Assembly: GCA_021155205.1 (NCBI GenBank)
Contig: JAJNPS010000016.1
Span: 26,961 to 90,960, forward strand
Origin: Rhodobacterales bacterium
GTDB taxonomy: Bacteria > Pseudomonadota > Alphaproteobacteria > Rhodobacterales > Rhodobacteraceae
Direction: 5' to 3'
DNA: 64,000 bases
This document shows positions 7,036 to 15,808 of the stretch, in pieces; positions within the stretch are counted from its first letter, which is position 1, and every line of letters starts with the position of its first letter. Below the pieces are notes generated by a model. That model saw only the letters and a list, made by a program, of their open reading frames with translations. It had not been told where the DNA came from and made no database searches. The position numbers and the translations under genes are program-made.

Positions 7036-8088
7036 TCAAGGGATAGCGGCCCCCCCGGCCGCAAGCGCAAGCGCCTTGCGCATCAGGGTAGGCAGATCGT
7101 CGGGCCTTGGACCCGAGACAAACCGGCCGCGCAGCGGGAGGCAGTCGGCAGCGACGCCGGCGACCATCACCGAAAGTACCAGCGAGAAATGCGTGAAAAC
7201 ATGACGAACATCGCCCGAATGCCGCCAATTCGCCTGCAAAGGTGCGCCGCCCCCTGCGCCGTCCCAGCCGTCGCCGGGCAAACCAAGCATCCCCCCGAGA
7301 AGGCCGTTAGCAGGCCGATCTTCCAACAGGACGGCGCCGTCCGGGCGCATGGCGACCCAGACGGTGCCATGCCGAAGGGGCTTTGCGGCCTTTGCGGCCT
7401 TGACCGGCAGTGTGGCCTGCGACCCCTGTGCGCGGGCGGCGCAGCGTCCCAGCCAGGGACAGATCGCACAGGCTGGATTGCGCGGGGTGCAGATCGTGGC
7501 GCCAAGGTCCATCACCGCCTGGGCATAGTCGCCAGGCCGCGCCTTTGGCGTCAGCCCGGTGGCCAATGTCAGAATCTTCGGTCTGGCTGCAGGAAAAGGC
7601 TCTGACAGCGCAAAAACACGCGCGATCACACGCTCCACATTCCCGTCCACCACGGTTTCGCGGGCATCAAAGGCAATGGCCGCGACGGCTGCGGCGGTAT
7701 AGGGACCAACTCCCGGCAGCAGCAAAAGTTCGTCGCGGGTCGGCGGAAATGCAGCGTCCGGCCGTGAGGCGACTGCGCGCGCGCATTTCAGCAGGTTTCG
7801 GGCCCGCGCATAGTAGCCAAGACCGGCCCATTCCGCCATCACATCGGAATCCCTGGCGCGGGCCAGATCGACGACAGTTGGCCAGCGCGCGACAAACCGG
7901 CGCCAATAGTCGCGCACGGCTGCAACGGTCGTTTGCTGCAACATCACCTCGGACAGCCAGACATGGTACGGATCAGGCAGAACCCCCGCCTTTCGGTCGT
8001 CCGGAGAAATGCGCCAGGGCATGCTGCGCGCATGGCGGTCGTACCAGTCCAGCAGGACCGCGCTTGCGTCTTTCGGCTCTGTCGGCAT
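7036..8088 (-). CDS. mutY: A/G-specific adenine glycosylase MutY
   Basis: Base-excision repair enzyme that removes adenine mispaired with 8-oxoguanine. The 350-residue protein from the ATG at 8088 has catalytic Glu47 (SEVMLQQT), the helix-hairpin-helix LLPGVGPYTA (124-133) with Asp141, and the four cluster cysteines C200, C207, C210 and C216 in the C-x6-C-x2-C-x5-C spacing of the [4Fe-4S] site. The C-terminal third resembles the NUDIX-like 8-oxoguanine recognition domain. The frame stays open 205 codons further upstream, but that part lies antisense to the DUF721 gene and is not credible. A divergent DUF721 gene 93 bp upstream is a usual neighbour in this family. Confidence 0.95.
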   Translation of the reverse strand: MPTEPKDASAVLLDWYDRHARSMPWRISPDDRKAGVLPDPYHVWLSEVMLQQTTVAAVRDYWRRFVARWPTVVDLARARDSDVMAEWAGLGYYARARNLLKCARAVASRPDAAFPPTRDELLLLPGVGPYTAAAVAAIAFDARETVVDGNVERVIARVFALSEPFPAARPKILTLATGLTPKARPGDYAQAVMDLGATICTPRNPACAICPWLGRCAARAQGSQATLPVKAAKAAKPLRHGTVWVAMRPDGAVLLEDRPANGLLGGMLGLPGDGWDGAGGGAPLQANWRHSGDVRHVFTHFSLVLSVMVAGVAADCLPLRGRFVSGPRPDDLPTLMRKALALAAGGAAIP

Positions 8089-8181
8089 CGTGTCACGCAA
8101 TCTTTTTGCCACCTTGTCGCACAGCACTGGCGAACCCTGCCGCCCCGCGCATAGAATAGTCCAGGAAGTCCAAGGTGCCAG

Positions 8182-8724
8182 ATGCCGCGTCAACCCACGC
8201 CCCTGCCCAGCACGATCCGGCGCCAGCGCGGGTTTGAAGCCGCGGCGTCGCTGGTCAAGGCCCCGATCCGTGCGGCTGGTGAAAAGCGCGGCTTTGCGTT
8301 GGCGCGCCTCTTGACGCATTGGCCCGACGTTGCGGGGACAGATGTGGCAGCAGTGACGCGCCCGGTAAAGATGAGCTATGGCCGCGAGGGGATGGGGGCG
8401 ACGCTGGTCCTGCTGGTCACGTCGGCGCATGCGCCGATGGTGCAGATGCAGTTGCCCCGGATCCGGGAGCGCGTCAATGCCGCCTATGGCTATGCGGCGG
8501 TGTCGCGGATCACCCTGACGCAGACAGCCGCCGATGGTTTTGCAGAAGGCCAGACACCCTTTTCCGGTCCCCCGCCCCCGCCCCCGCCCGATCCCGCGAT
8601 CGAGGCCGCAGCGGCCGCCACGGCGGCCGATGTCGGCGATGGCGCATTGCGCAGCGCCCTTGAAGCCATGGCCAAGAACATCCTGGCGCGGCGCCCGTCC
8701 CACGCCGGAAAGAAAATCCCATGA
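8182..8724 (+). CDS. DUF721 (DciA-like) protein
   Basis: Predicted 180-residue cytoplasmic protein with a DUF721 domain (about 20-120). DciA, the characterised member, helps load the replicative helicase in bacteria lacking DnaC. The sequence RLLTHWPDVAGTDVAAVTRP and the following LVLLVTSAHAPMVQMQ are characteristic. A seven-proline run (about 130-136, from a CCG/CCC-rich tract near 8570-8592) links it to a short C-terminal helix. Its divergence from mutY is usual. It overlaps the next gene by 4 nt (ATGA), an unusual downstream partner. Whether this member loads helicase is an inference from the family. Confidence 0.8.
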   Translation: MPRQPTPLPSTIRRQRGFEAAASLVKAPIRAAGEKRGFALARLLTHWPDVAGTDVAAVTRPVKMSYGREGMGATLVLLVTSAHAPMVQMQLPRIRERVNAAYGYAAVSRITLTQTAADGFAEGQTPFSGPPPPPPPDPAIEAAAAATAADVGDGALRSALEAMAKNILARRPSHAGKKIP

Positions 8725-9863
8725 CGGCGCCGCTTGCCGGTCTGCGTGTCATCGAACTCGCGCGTATTCTGGCGGGTCCCTGGGCGGGGCAGACGCTGGC
8801 CGACCTTGGTGCGGACGTGATCAAGGTCGAGGCCCCGGAAGGCGACGATACGCGCCGCTGGGGCCCCCCTTTCGTGACCCGTGACGGCGAGACGACGGCC
8901 GCCTATTTCCACGCGACGAACCGGGGCAAGCGGTCAATCACCTGCGATTTCCGCACCCCCGAAGGGCAGGCGATGGTCCGTCGCCTGATTGCCGGCGCAG
9001 ACATCGTGATCGAGAATTTCAAGGTCGGGGGTCTGGCGAAGTACGGGCTGGACTGGGACAGCCTGCGACAGATGAACCCGCGGCTTGTCTATTGTTCGAT
9101 CACCGGATTTGGCCAGAACGGACCCTATGCGCATCGTGCGGGCTATGACTTCATCATCCAGGGCATGGCAGGGTTGATGAGCGTGACCGGCGCGCCGGGC
9201 GGACAGCCGCAAAAGGTGGGTGTTGCCGTCACCGACATTGTCACCGGGGTCTATGCCGCGCTGGCCATCGTCGCCGCGATCCACCAGCGCAGCAGTACCG
9301 GGCTGGGCCAGCATGTCGACATGGCGCTGATGGATGTGGCGACCGCGATCATGGCCAATCAGGCAATGAACTACCTTTCGACCGGCAAGCCGCCGGGTCT
9401 CATGGGCAACGCGCATCCGAACCTGGCGCCCTATGCGGTCTTTGACTGCGCGGATGGCTGGATCATTCTGGCCACAGGCAATGACGGGCAGTATCAGCGG
9501 CTGTGCGGCCTCTTGGGTCTCGCGGTCATGGCGCGCGCGCCGGAATTCCTGACCAATGCCGACCGTCTGGCCCATCGCGACGCGCTGACCGCAGGTCTGA
9601 CGTCCGCGACACGGACCTGGGCGCGCGATGCCCTGCTGGCGGCCTGCGAAGGCGCGGGCGTGCCCGCAGGGCCGATCAACGACTTGGCGGATGTCTTTGC
9701 CGACCCGCAGGTGGTGGCGCGGCGGCTGCAGATCGCGCCGGGCGGCATTCCGGGCGTGCGCAGCCCGATGACCTTTTCCGGCGGCGACCTGGTGCTTGGC
9801 CGTCCTGCGCCCAGGCTGGGCGAACATCAGGACGAGGCCTGGGCGGGATCAGACCTTGCCTGA
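8721..9863 (+). CDS. class III CoA-transferase (CaiB/BaiF family)
   Basis: Predicted 380-residue enzyme that moves CoA between acyl groups through an aspartyl-CoA intermediate. The N terminus LAGLRVIELARILAGPWAGQ, the segment NRGKRSITCDF and the VDMALMDVA stretch, whose first Asp is the likely catalytic residue, are all family hallmarks. The length is normal. Substrates cannot be assigned; formyl-CoA, carnitine and succinyl-CoA transferases share these motifs. The start overlaps the DUF721 stop by 4 nt, so the two are probably co-translated. Its 3' end overlaps the convergent lpxK by 15 nt. Confidence 0.88.
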   Translation: MTAPLAGLRVIELARILAGPWAGQTLADLGADVIKVEAPEGDDTRRWGPPFVTRDGETTAAYFHATNRGKRSITCDFRTPEGQAMVRRLIAGADIVIENFKVGGLAKYGLDWDSLRQMNPRLVYCSITGFGQNGPYAHRAGYDFIIQGMAGLMSVTGAPGGQPQKVGVAVTDIVTGVYAALAIVAAIHQRSSTGLGQHVDMALMDVATAIMANQAMNYLSTGKPPGLMGNAHPNLAPYAVFDCADGWIILATGNDGQYQRLCGLLGLAVMARAPEFLTNADRLAHRDALTAGLTSATRTWARDALLAACEGAGVPAGPINDLADVFADPQVVARRLQIAPGGIPGVRSPMTFSGGDLVLGRPAPRLGEHQDEAWAGSDLA

Positions 9864-10862
9864 CACCGGACGCTGCGCCAGAATCGCGTCCATCGCAGCC
9901 TCAAGCAGGAGCGGCGCGGCCAGGGTCAGCCGCACGGGCAGCGTGAGGACCTGCAAGCGAAACGCCTCGGGGAGGCGAACCGCGTCCTTTTCGGTGGTAA
10001 CAAGCTGCGCCCCCATGGCGGCTGCATCCGCCATCAGCCGCTGAAGCAGCGCCGGGGCGAGCGGCGCGTGATCGGCAAGGGGGACGGCGCGCACAATGTC
10101 TGCACCAAGACCGCGCAAGGTCGCAAAGAACTTTTCGGGAAGACCGATGCCGGCAAAGGCCAGCACCCTTTGCCCCGCCCAGTCCATGCCGGTTCGCAGG
10201 GGGGCAAGCACTCCCTTTTGATGTGGCAGGGTGACTGACTTTCCCCAGCGCGCATAGAACTGCGCCTGCGCCGCTGCATCGCCGATCGACAGCAGCAGGT
10301 CTGCCCGCGCCAGACCTGCCTGCACGGGTTCGCGCAACGGTCCCGCGGGCAGGCAAAGCCCGTTGCCGAACCCCATCGCGGCATCGACGACGATGATCGA
10401 CAGGTCCTTAGTCACGGACGGATTCTGAAACCCGTCATCCAGAACTACCACTTCGGCCCCGGCGGATTGTGCCTCGCGGACCCCTGCCGCGCGATCGCGG
10501 GCGATCCAGACCGGCGCGAAGGCCGCCAGCAGAAGTGGTTCGTCCCCGACATCGCCTGCGCCATGTCGCAGCGGATCGACCTGCAGCGGTCCCCTGAGCC
10601 TGCCGCCATAGCCACGCGACACGATGTGTACGATACGCCCCCGCGCCATCAGCATGTCGGCAATCGCGATGACAGTCGGGGTCTTGCCGGTGCCCCCGAC
10701 ATTCAGATTGCCGACGCAGATGACCGGCACCTGCGCCAGGTAGCCCGTTTGCGCCACCCGTCGCGCCGTCAGGCTGGCCGTCACCAAAGCCAATGGGCGC
10801 AACAGCGTCGGCATGGCGCCGGGCGCATCTGGCGTTCGGTGCCAAAACGCGGGCGGGCGCAT
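9849..10862 (-). CDS. lpxK: tetraacyldisaccharide 4'-kinase LpxK
   Basis: Inner-membrane kinase that phosphorylates the 4' position of the lipid A disaccharide precursor, giving lipid IVA. The 337-residue product has the P-loop VGGTGKTP (about residues 55-62), the VSRGYGGR segment and DDGFQN, all diagnostic. It follows waaA on the same strand and its ATG overlaps the waaA stop by one base (TGATG), so translation is coupled. The pair makes consecutive steps of Kdo-lipid A synthesis. The 3' end overlaps the CoA-transferase gene by 15 nt on the opposite strand. Confidence 0.95.
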   Translation of the reverse strand: MRPPAFWHRTPDAPGAMPTLLRPLALVTASLTARRVAQTGYLAQVPVICVGNLNVGGTGKTPTVIAIADMLMARGRIVHIVSRGYGGRLRGPLQVDPLRHGAGDVGDEPLLLAAFAPVWIARDRAAGVREAQSAGAEVVVLDDGFQNPSVTKDLSIIVVDAAMGFGNGLCLPAGPLREPVQAGLARADLLLSIGDAAAQAQFYARWGKSVTLPHQKGVLAPLRTGMDWAGQRVLAFAGIGLPEKFFATLRGLGADIVRAVPLADHAPLAPALLQRLMADAAAMGAQLVTTEKDAVRLPEAFRLQVLTLPVRLTLAAPLLLEAAMDAILAQRPVSGKV

Positions 10863-12055
10863 CAGCCCGGTCCGTCAGTCAGGTCGCGGATGGTCGCGAT
10901 GATCGTTTCGGCGACTTCGGCCCCGTCCGATGCAACGATCCACGCCGCCTGCGCCAGCCGGGCGGCCTTGTCCGGCGCCAGAACGTCCGAGACCGCCTCG
11001 GCCAGATGACGGTCGGTGCCGACAAGTCGTGTCGCGCGCGCCGCTGTCAGGCGCGAAAATGCCTTTTCGAACCGCCCGGCATTGGGTCCGTGCACTATCG
11101 CCGACCCAAGCGCCGCGGCCTCGAGCGGGTTGCGAATGCAGCCAGAAACCGAGAGGCTGCCGCCAAGATAGGTGATCGGGGCAAGACGGTACCATAGCCC
11201 CAGCTCGGCCTCGCCTTCGATGACATAGACCTCGGTTTCCGGGTCTGGCTCATCGTCATTGGCGCGGACCGCGACCGACAGGCCGGCCTCGGTCATCTTG
11301 TCGGTCAGGGGTCCGGCGCGTTCCGCCGTCGCGGGTGACACGATCAGCAACGATTTATGCGCCAGGCCGATGGCGACCTTGTGCGCCGCGATGACGGCAT
11401 TCTCCTCGGTTTCGGGCAGGGTCGCCGCAAACCAGACCGGGCGTGTCAGCAACAGCCTGGCCAGCGTGTCGCGTTCGGCCTCCAGGCAGGGCAGGGCGGC
11501 GCTTTGTTCTTCCAACCGCCCGATTGCGGCCACGGCCGACAACGCGGCCCCCGCCTTGCGATAGGCGCGCGCGGCCTCTTCGTCCTGCGCGTAGATGTGC
11601 GAGAACTGGGACAGCACACTGCGTGTCAGACCCGGATACCAGCCATCCCGTCCGCGCAGCAGATAGGGATTGCCCGCGTCGATCATGATCAGGGGAATCT
11701 TGCGCTGGTGCGCCTCGATCACAAGCGCCGGGCGCAGCTCGCCGCCCGAAAATGCCACGATTTCGGGGCGCCAGTGATCCAGAAAGGCGCTGACATCACC
11801 AAAGATGTCGGCGGGTGGCGGCACCCAGACAAGACCGTCACGCACAGGGATCGGATCGGGGCAGGTCATCAGCATTTCGAACCCGTCCTCGTCCACCAGA
11901 CGCCGCGCAAGTTCGGCAAGCCGTGCCACGGCGTCCGCTGTCGGCGCATGCAGCCAGACCAACCGGCCCGCCGGGCGGGGCGGATGGCTGACCTCTTGCG
12001 CCGATTGGCGTTGACTGAGGTTGTAAAGGGTCAGCCCGATCGAATAAGCGGCCAT
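10862..12055 (-). CDS. waaA: 3-deoxy-D-manno-octulosonic acid transferase
   Basis: Family GT30 membrane-associated glycosyltransferase that adds Kdo to lipid IVA. The 397-residue product has the short N-terminal hydrophobic region (AAYSIGLTLYNL), WLHAPTADAV, the KIPLIMIDAGNPYLL region and the LGGSLSVSGCIRNPLEAAALG donor-site motif, whose first part normally reads GGS followed by GGHN in well-known members. A little divergence there is worth noting. The length is at the short end of the family. It lies between a DUF4170 gene (12 bp upstream) and lpxK (1-nt overlap). Confidence 0.9.
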   Translation of the reverse strand: MAAYSIGLTLYNLSQRQSAQEVSHPPRPAGRLVWLHAPTADAVARLAELARRLVDEDGFEMLMTCPDPIPVRDGLVWVPPPADIFGDVSAFLDHWRPEIVAFSGGELRPALVIEAHQRKIPLIMIDAGNPYLLRGRDGWYPGLTRSVLSQFSHIYAQDEEAARAYRKAGAALSAVAAIGRLEEQSAALPCLEAERDTLARLLLTRPVWFAATLPETEENAVIAAHKVAIGLAHKSLLIVSPATAERAGPLTDKMTEAGLSVAVRANDDEPDPETEVYVIEGEAELGLWYRLAPITYLGGSLSVSGCIRNPLEAAALGSAIVHGPNAGRFEKAFSRLTAARATRLVGTDRHLAEAVSDVLAPDKAARLAQAAWIVASDGAEVAETIIATIRDLTDGPG

Positions 12056-12067
12056 GATGGGTGCGGC

Positions 12068-12313
12068 CTAGCTGCCGAATTCGACCGTATGGGACGCAGG
12101 CTCTGCCGCGTCGCGCAAACGGTGCAGGTGGGCGATGTAATAGCGCATATGCGCGTTGTCGACGGTGCGCTGGGCTTCGGCTTTCCAGGCACGAAAGGCG
12201 GTGTCGTAGTCCGGAAAGATGCCCACGACGTGCAGGCTTGCTACGTCGCGAAAGACGTTGCGCGAGGGTTCGACGAGTTCGCCGCCGAACACGAGATGCA
12301 GCCTTTGGGTCAT
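12068..12313 (-). CDS. DUF4170 protein
   Basis: Small 81-residue protein (start at 12313, preceded by GGAG). The pattern MTQRLHLVFGGELVEP, VGIFPDYDTAFRAWKAEAQRTVDNAHMRYYIAHLHRL matches DUF4170, commonly found before the Kdo transferase gene in alphaproteobacteria. It has no signal peptide or membrane segment, so it is probably cytoplasmic. The 12-bp gap to waaA and same strand imply one operon and a role connected with envelope lipid synthesis, which is inference from context. A start further upstream at 12391 is possible but has no supporting site. Confidence 0.82.
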   Translation of the reverse strand: MTQRLHLVFGGELVEPSRNVFRDVASLHVVGIFPDYDTAFRAWKAEAQRTVDNAHMRYYIAHLHRLRDAAEPASHTVEFGS

Positions 12314-12403
12314 ATGGCACTCCACGGGGTCCGAGCGACCTGCCCTAGCGCGAGTCGGCAGGCAGCGTAAAGGGTGCGACGCGGCGGTCAAGCACTGCGC
12401 GGG

Positions 12404-13783
12404 CTACCTGCCCGTCAGCCAGTTGCCAAGCCGGGCCAGACGCGAGGGCGGTCCGTGATGGCGGGCCTCGCGCGCGTCGGCGGCCCGCAGCAGGGCGTAC
12501 ATGCCGTGGACGCCCAGCCACCGCAGCGGTTCCGGTTCCCAGGCGCGCACCCTGCGATTGACCCACGGCAGGCGTGTCAGGTCGGTGTCGCGGCGCAAGG
12601 CAAGGTCGGCCAGCGTCCGTCCCGCGAGGTTCGAAGTGGAGACCCCGACGCCTACGTAACCGCCCGCCCAGCCGACGCCGGTCGACTGGTTCAGGCCAAC
12701 CGTCGCGCACCAGTCGCGCGGCACACCCAGAACCCCGCACCAGGCATGGTCGATTGGGACACGGTGCGCTGCAGGAAAATGGCGGTGCAGGATGCCGGTC
12801 AGCATGCGGATCGTCTCGGCGTCTGGCGCGCCGTTGGCGTCGATGGCCGATCCGTACTTGTAGGGCATCCCCCGTGCGCCGACGGCGATCCGCCCCTCGC
12901 GGGTCCGCTGACAGTAGCAATAGGCATTGGCAAAGTCGCCAAGTATCTCGTGACCCTGCCAACCGATCCGGTCCCAGACCTCGGGCGGTAGGGGTTGGGT
13001 GACAATCTGCGCGGAGTTCATCGGCAGCCACTCCCGCCTGAGACCGGGCAGGGTCGCGGTAAAGCCTTCGGTGCAGCGCAGGATGGTTTTGGCGTTGATA
13101 GAGCCTTTGTCAGTAGCAACGCGGCCCTTGGAAATGCCCGTGACCATGGTGCCTTCGGCGATCCGGACGCCCTGGCGCTCGACCATGGCTGCGAGTCCCC
13201 GCACCAGTTTGGCGGGCTGTATCCGTGCCACGCCCGACACGATCATGCCGCCCATTGCGCCCGGGATACGGACCCTTGCCAGAGTTTCTTCGGCACTGAT
13301 CTGGCGCACGCGGTGTTCTTCGCCCCAGTGGCGGCGATGAGTAACTTCGGCCGTCAGGCGCGCCAGTTGCGCGGGCGAAGTCGCCACCACCAGCTCATCC
13401 GTGCGCAGGATGTCGGCGTCGATGCCGGCACCTTCGGCGACGCGGATCACCTCGTCCACGGTGCCGTTCATGGCGTGGACCATGGCACGGACCTGCGCCT
13501 CGGACGATGATTTCAGATAGCGGCTGTGGTTCCAGGCGAAACCGCCTGTCAGCCAGCCGCCGTTTCGACCCGAGGCGCCGAAACCGGCAAAATCCTTTTC
13601 CACGATCAGCACGTCGAGGTCTGGCGCCGCTGCCTTGAGGTAATGCGCTGTCCAAAGGCCGGTGTAGCCCGCGCCGATGATGCAGATATCGGCCGTGGTA
13701 TCGCCCGACAACGGTGCCCGTCGGAATGGCAGTCCGATATCGGCATACCAGAACGACACATTGCCGACGGATTTCGGCGTCAT
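12404..13783 (-). CDS. FAD-dependent amine/amino-acid oxidase (DAO family)
   Basis: Predicted 459-residue flavoprotein of the D-amino-acid oxidase superfamily. The FAD-binding motif IIGAGYTGLWTAHYL begins near residue 34, followed by VIVEKD-like (LIVEKDFAGFGASGRNGGW), the pattern of gamma-glutamylputrescine oxidase and related enzymes. The N terminus (SFWYADIGLPFRRAPL) also fits that group. The reaction is likely oxidative deamination or demethylation of a secondary amine; the substrate is unknown. It lies 6 bp after an SDR gene on the same strand, so the two probably form one catabolic unit. No glutamine-synthetase-like puuA partner is visible. Confidence 0.85.
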   Translation of the reverse strand: MTPKSVGNVSFWYADIGLPFRRAPLSGDTTADICIIGAGYTGLWTAHYLKAAAPDLDVLIVEKDFAGFGASGRNGGWLTGGFAWNHSRYLKSSSEAQVRAMVHAMNGTVDEVIRVAEGAGIDADILRTDELVVATSPAQLARLTAEVTHRRHWGEEHRVRQISAEETLARVRIPGAMGGMIVSGVARIQPAKLVRGLAAMVERQGVRIAEGTMVTGISKGRVATDKGSINAKTILRCTEGFTATLPGLRREWLPMNSAQIVTQPLPPEVWDRIGWQGHEILGDFANAYCYCQRTREGRIAVGARGMPYKYGSAIDANGAPDAETIRMLTGILHRHFPAAHRVPIDHAWCGVLGVPRDWCATVGLNQSTGVGWAGGYVGVGVSTSNLAGRTLADLALRRDTDLTRLPWVNRRVRAWEPEPLRWLGVHGMYALLRAADAREARHHGPPSRLARLGNWLTGR

Positions 13784-13789
13784 CGGATT

Positions 13790-14527
13790 TCAGACATTCG
13801 ACCAGCCGCCGTCGATCACATGCGTCGTGCCTGTGGTAAAGCCTGCCGCGTCCGAGGCAAGATAGACCACCAGTTCGGCCACCTCTTCGGGCTGACCGAT
13901 CCGTCCCATCGGCTGGCGCGCGATGAATGCCTTGCGCGCGGCATCGAAATCGCCCGTCGCGCGCATCCGGTCGTTCAGCGACGGGCTTTCGATGGTGCCG
14001 GGACAAATTGCGTTGCAGCGGATGCCTTTCGTCACGAAATCCGCCGCAATGGCCTTTGTCAGGCCGATCACGCCGGCCTTGGTCACGCCATAGACAAAGC
14101 GGTTGGGGGCCGCGATGGTCGACGACACCACCGAGGCCATGTTGATGATCGACCCGCCGCCATGGTCCACCATTGCCGGCAGAAAGGCACGGCACATCCG
14201 GTACATCGCGGTCACATTCAATTCGACCGACAGCGCCCATTGATCCTCGTCGCAATCGAGGATGGTTCCGTTGGCGACAAAGCCCGCACAGTTGAACAGG
14301 ATATCGACCGCACCGATATCGGCGGCCGCCGCCAGGATCGCCGCAGGATCGCGCACGCTCAGGTGCCGCGTGCCGAGACCCTCGGCGGCAAGGGCGGCAA
14401 GCGCCACGTCATTGACGTCGGTGGCAATGACACGCGCGCCTTCCCGCGCCATCGCCAGGGCCGAGGCCTTGCCGATGCCCTGACCGGCGGCGGTCACAAG
14501 TGCAGTCTTTCCCGTCAGTCGTCCCAT
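13790..14527 (-). CDS. short-chain dehydrogenase/reductase
   Basis: Predicted 245-residue NAD(P)-dependent oxidoreductase. The start at 14527 follows GGGGTGG; the frame is open further upstream, antisense to the LLM gene. TAAGQGIGKA near residue 12 is the cofactor glycine motif (TGxxxGxG variant with Ala), NCAG follows near residue 80, and the catalytic Ser-Tyr-Lys is seen as S (NMASVVSS), Y and K (YGVTK). ATDVN after the second strand favours NAD. It resembles 2-keto-3-deoxy-L-fuconate dehydrogenase and type-2 hydroxybutyrate dehydrogenase. The substrate is not assigned. It is divergent from a luciferase-like oxidoreductase across 183 bp. Confidence 0.88.
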   Translation of the reverse strand: MGRLTGKTALVTAAGQGIGKASALAMAREGARVIATDVNDVALAALAAEGLGTRHLSVRDPAAILAAAADIGAVDILFNCAGFVANGTILDCDEDQWALSVELNVTAMYRMCRAFLPAMVDHGGGSIINMASVVSSTIAAPNRFVYGVTKAGVIGLTKAIAADFVTKGIRCNAICPGTIESPSLNDRMRATGDFDAARKAFIARQPMGRIGQPEEVAELVVYLASDAAGFTTGTTHVIDGGWSNV

Positions 14528-14710
14528 CGTGGCCACCCCTTTGGCAAATCGGCATTGTCGTTTGCAGGCTAAAGCCTTTGTCTCCGGGCGAAAAGGGCGT
14601 TCGGGGCGGGGTTCATGGGTGAACATCCCCTGTGCAGGACCACCCCCCTTCTGTGCATGGACATGGCGGACTATGTAGGGTGTGCAATCTTGATGGCGGG
14701 ACCGCGACAG

Positions 14711-15757
14711 ATGAACCAGATCGACCTTGGCCTTGATACCTTTGGTGACGTGACACAGGCGCCGGACGGAACGCTGAAACCGATGGATCAGGTCCTGCGC
14801 GACGTGGTCGAAGAGGGCGTCGTTGCCGACCAGGCCGGGGTCCACTTCCTGGGGCTTGGCGAACATCACCGTTCCGACTTTGCCGTGTCCGCGCCAGAGG
14901 TCGTGCTGGCGGCCATCGCGGCCAGAACCGGACGCATCCGGCTGGGGACCGCCGTGACGGTGCTGTCCACCGACGATCCAATCAGGGTTTTCCAGCGCTT
15001 TTCGACATTGAATGCCATTTCGAACGGTCGCGCCGAGGTGATCCTGGGACGCGGATCCTTTACCGAAAGCTATCCGCTATTCGGTCACGCGCTGGATGAC
15101 TACGAACTGCTGTTCGAGGAAAAGCTGGATATCTTCGCCAGACTGGTGCGCGCGCCCAGCCTGACATGGTCGGGCAAGCACCGCGCGGCGCTGGCCGACC
15201 AGACCGTCTATCCACCCCTGGCCCCGTCCGGGCTGACCACCTGGGTCGGCGTCGGCGGCAGCCCGGAATCGGTCGTCCGCGTGGTGCGGCAGGATTTGCA
15301 GCTGATGCTGGCGATCATCGGTGGCGATCCCGCGCGGTTCGTGCCTTACGTCGACCTGTACCACCGGGCGGTCGCGCAGCTTGGCCGCAAGGCACGTCCC
15401 GTCGGGGTGCATTCTCCGGGCCACATTGCCCGCACCGACGAGGCGGCGCGCGAGGCGATGTGGCCGCATTACCGCGACATGTTCGGGCGCATCGGGCGCG
15501 AGCGCGGCTGGCCGCCCGTGACCAAGGACAAGTATCTGGCCGAGGTGGAGCATGGCTCGCTATATGTCGGTTCGCCCGAAACCGTGGCGCGCAAGATTGC
15601 CGGGGCGGTGACAACGCTGGGCGTGCAGCGGTTCGATCTGAAATATTCCACCGGCCCGATGCCGCATGGCGAACTGCTGGACTCCATCGGGCTTTACGGC
15701 TCGCGCGTGATCCCGATGGTCAAGGAGATGGTCGCTGATCATACGGTGTCGGTCTGA
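14711..15757 (+). CDS. luciferase-like (LLM) flavin-dependent oxidoreductase
   Basis: Predicted 348-residue FMN/F420-type monooxygenase fold enzyme. Segments VHFLGLGEHHRSDFAVSAPE, RLGTAVTVLSTDDPIRVFQ and LGRGSFTESYPLFG are typical of the bacterial luciferase family group often annotated as LLM-class oxidoreductases. The start at 14711 is chosen since the family begins close to this point; an upstream in-frame start at 14615 would add 32 residues without homology. No partner flavin reductase is next to it, and the substrate is unknown. It is divergent from the SDR/amine-oxidase pair and is closed by a strong terminator. Confidence 0.85.
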   Translation: MNQIDLGLDTFGDVTQAPDGTLKPMDQVLRDVVEEGVVADQAGVHFLGLGEHHRSDFAVSAPEVVLAAIAARTGRIRLGTAVTVLSTDDPIRVFQRFSTLNAISNGRAEVILGRGSFTESYPLFGHALDDYELLFEEKLDIFARLVRAPSLTWSGKHRAALADQTVYPPLAPSGLTTWVGVGGSPESVVRVVRQDLQLMLAIIGGDPARFVPYVDLYHRAVAQLGRKARPVGVHSPGHIARTDEAAREAMWPHYRDMFGRIGRERGWPPVTKDKYLAEVEHGSLYVGSPETVARKIAGAVTTLGVQRFDLKYSTGPMPHGELLDSIGLYGSRVIPMVKEMVADHTVSV

Positions 15758-15762
15758 ACGAC

Positions 15763-15796
15763 AAAGGCCCCGGGCGATGCCGGGGCCTTTCTTTTT
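15763..15796 (+). terminator. rho-independent terminator
   Basis: AAAGGCCCCG (15763-15772) and CGGGGCCTTT (15781-15790) form a perfect 10-bp stem with an 8-nt loop, followed by C and five T. The A-rich 5' arm means it could also terminate the convergent DUF2125 gene. Confidence 0.92.
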
Positions 15797-15808
15797 GGTC
15801 GTCGCATG

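Noticed and set aside
8570..8592. CCG/CCC-rich tract as a microsatellite or regulatory repeat
   Set aside because: It encodes the proline run of the DUF721 protein; no further repeat structure is present.
8089..8703. 205-codon upstream extension of mutY
   Set aside because: It lies antisense to the DUF721 gene; MutY proteins start near 8088.
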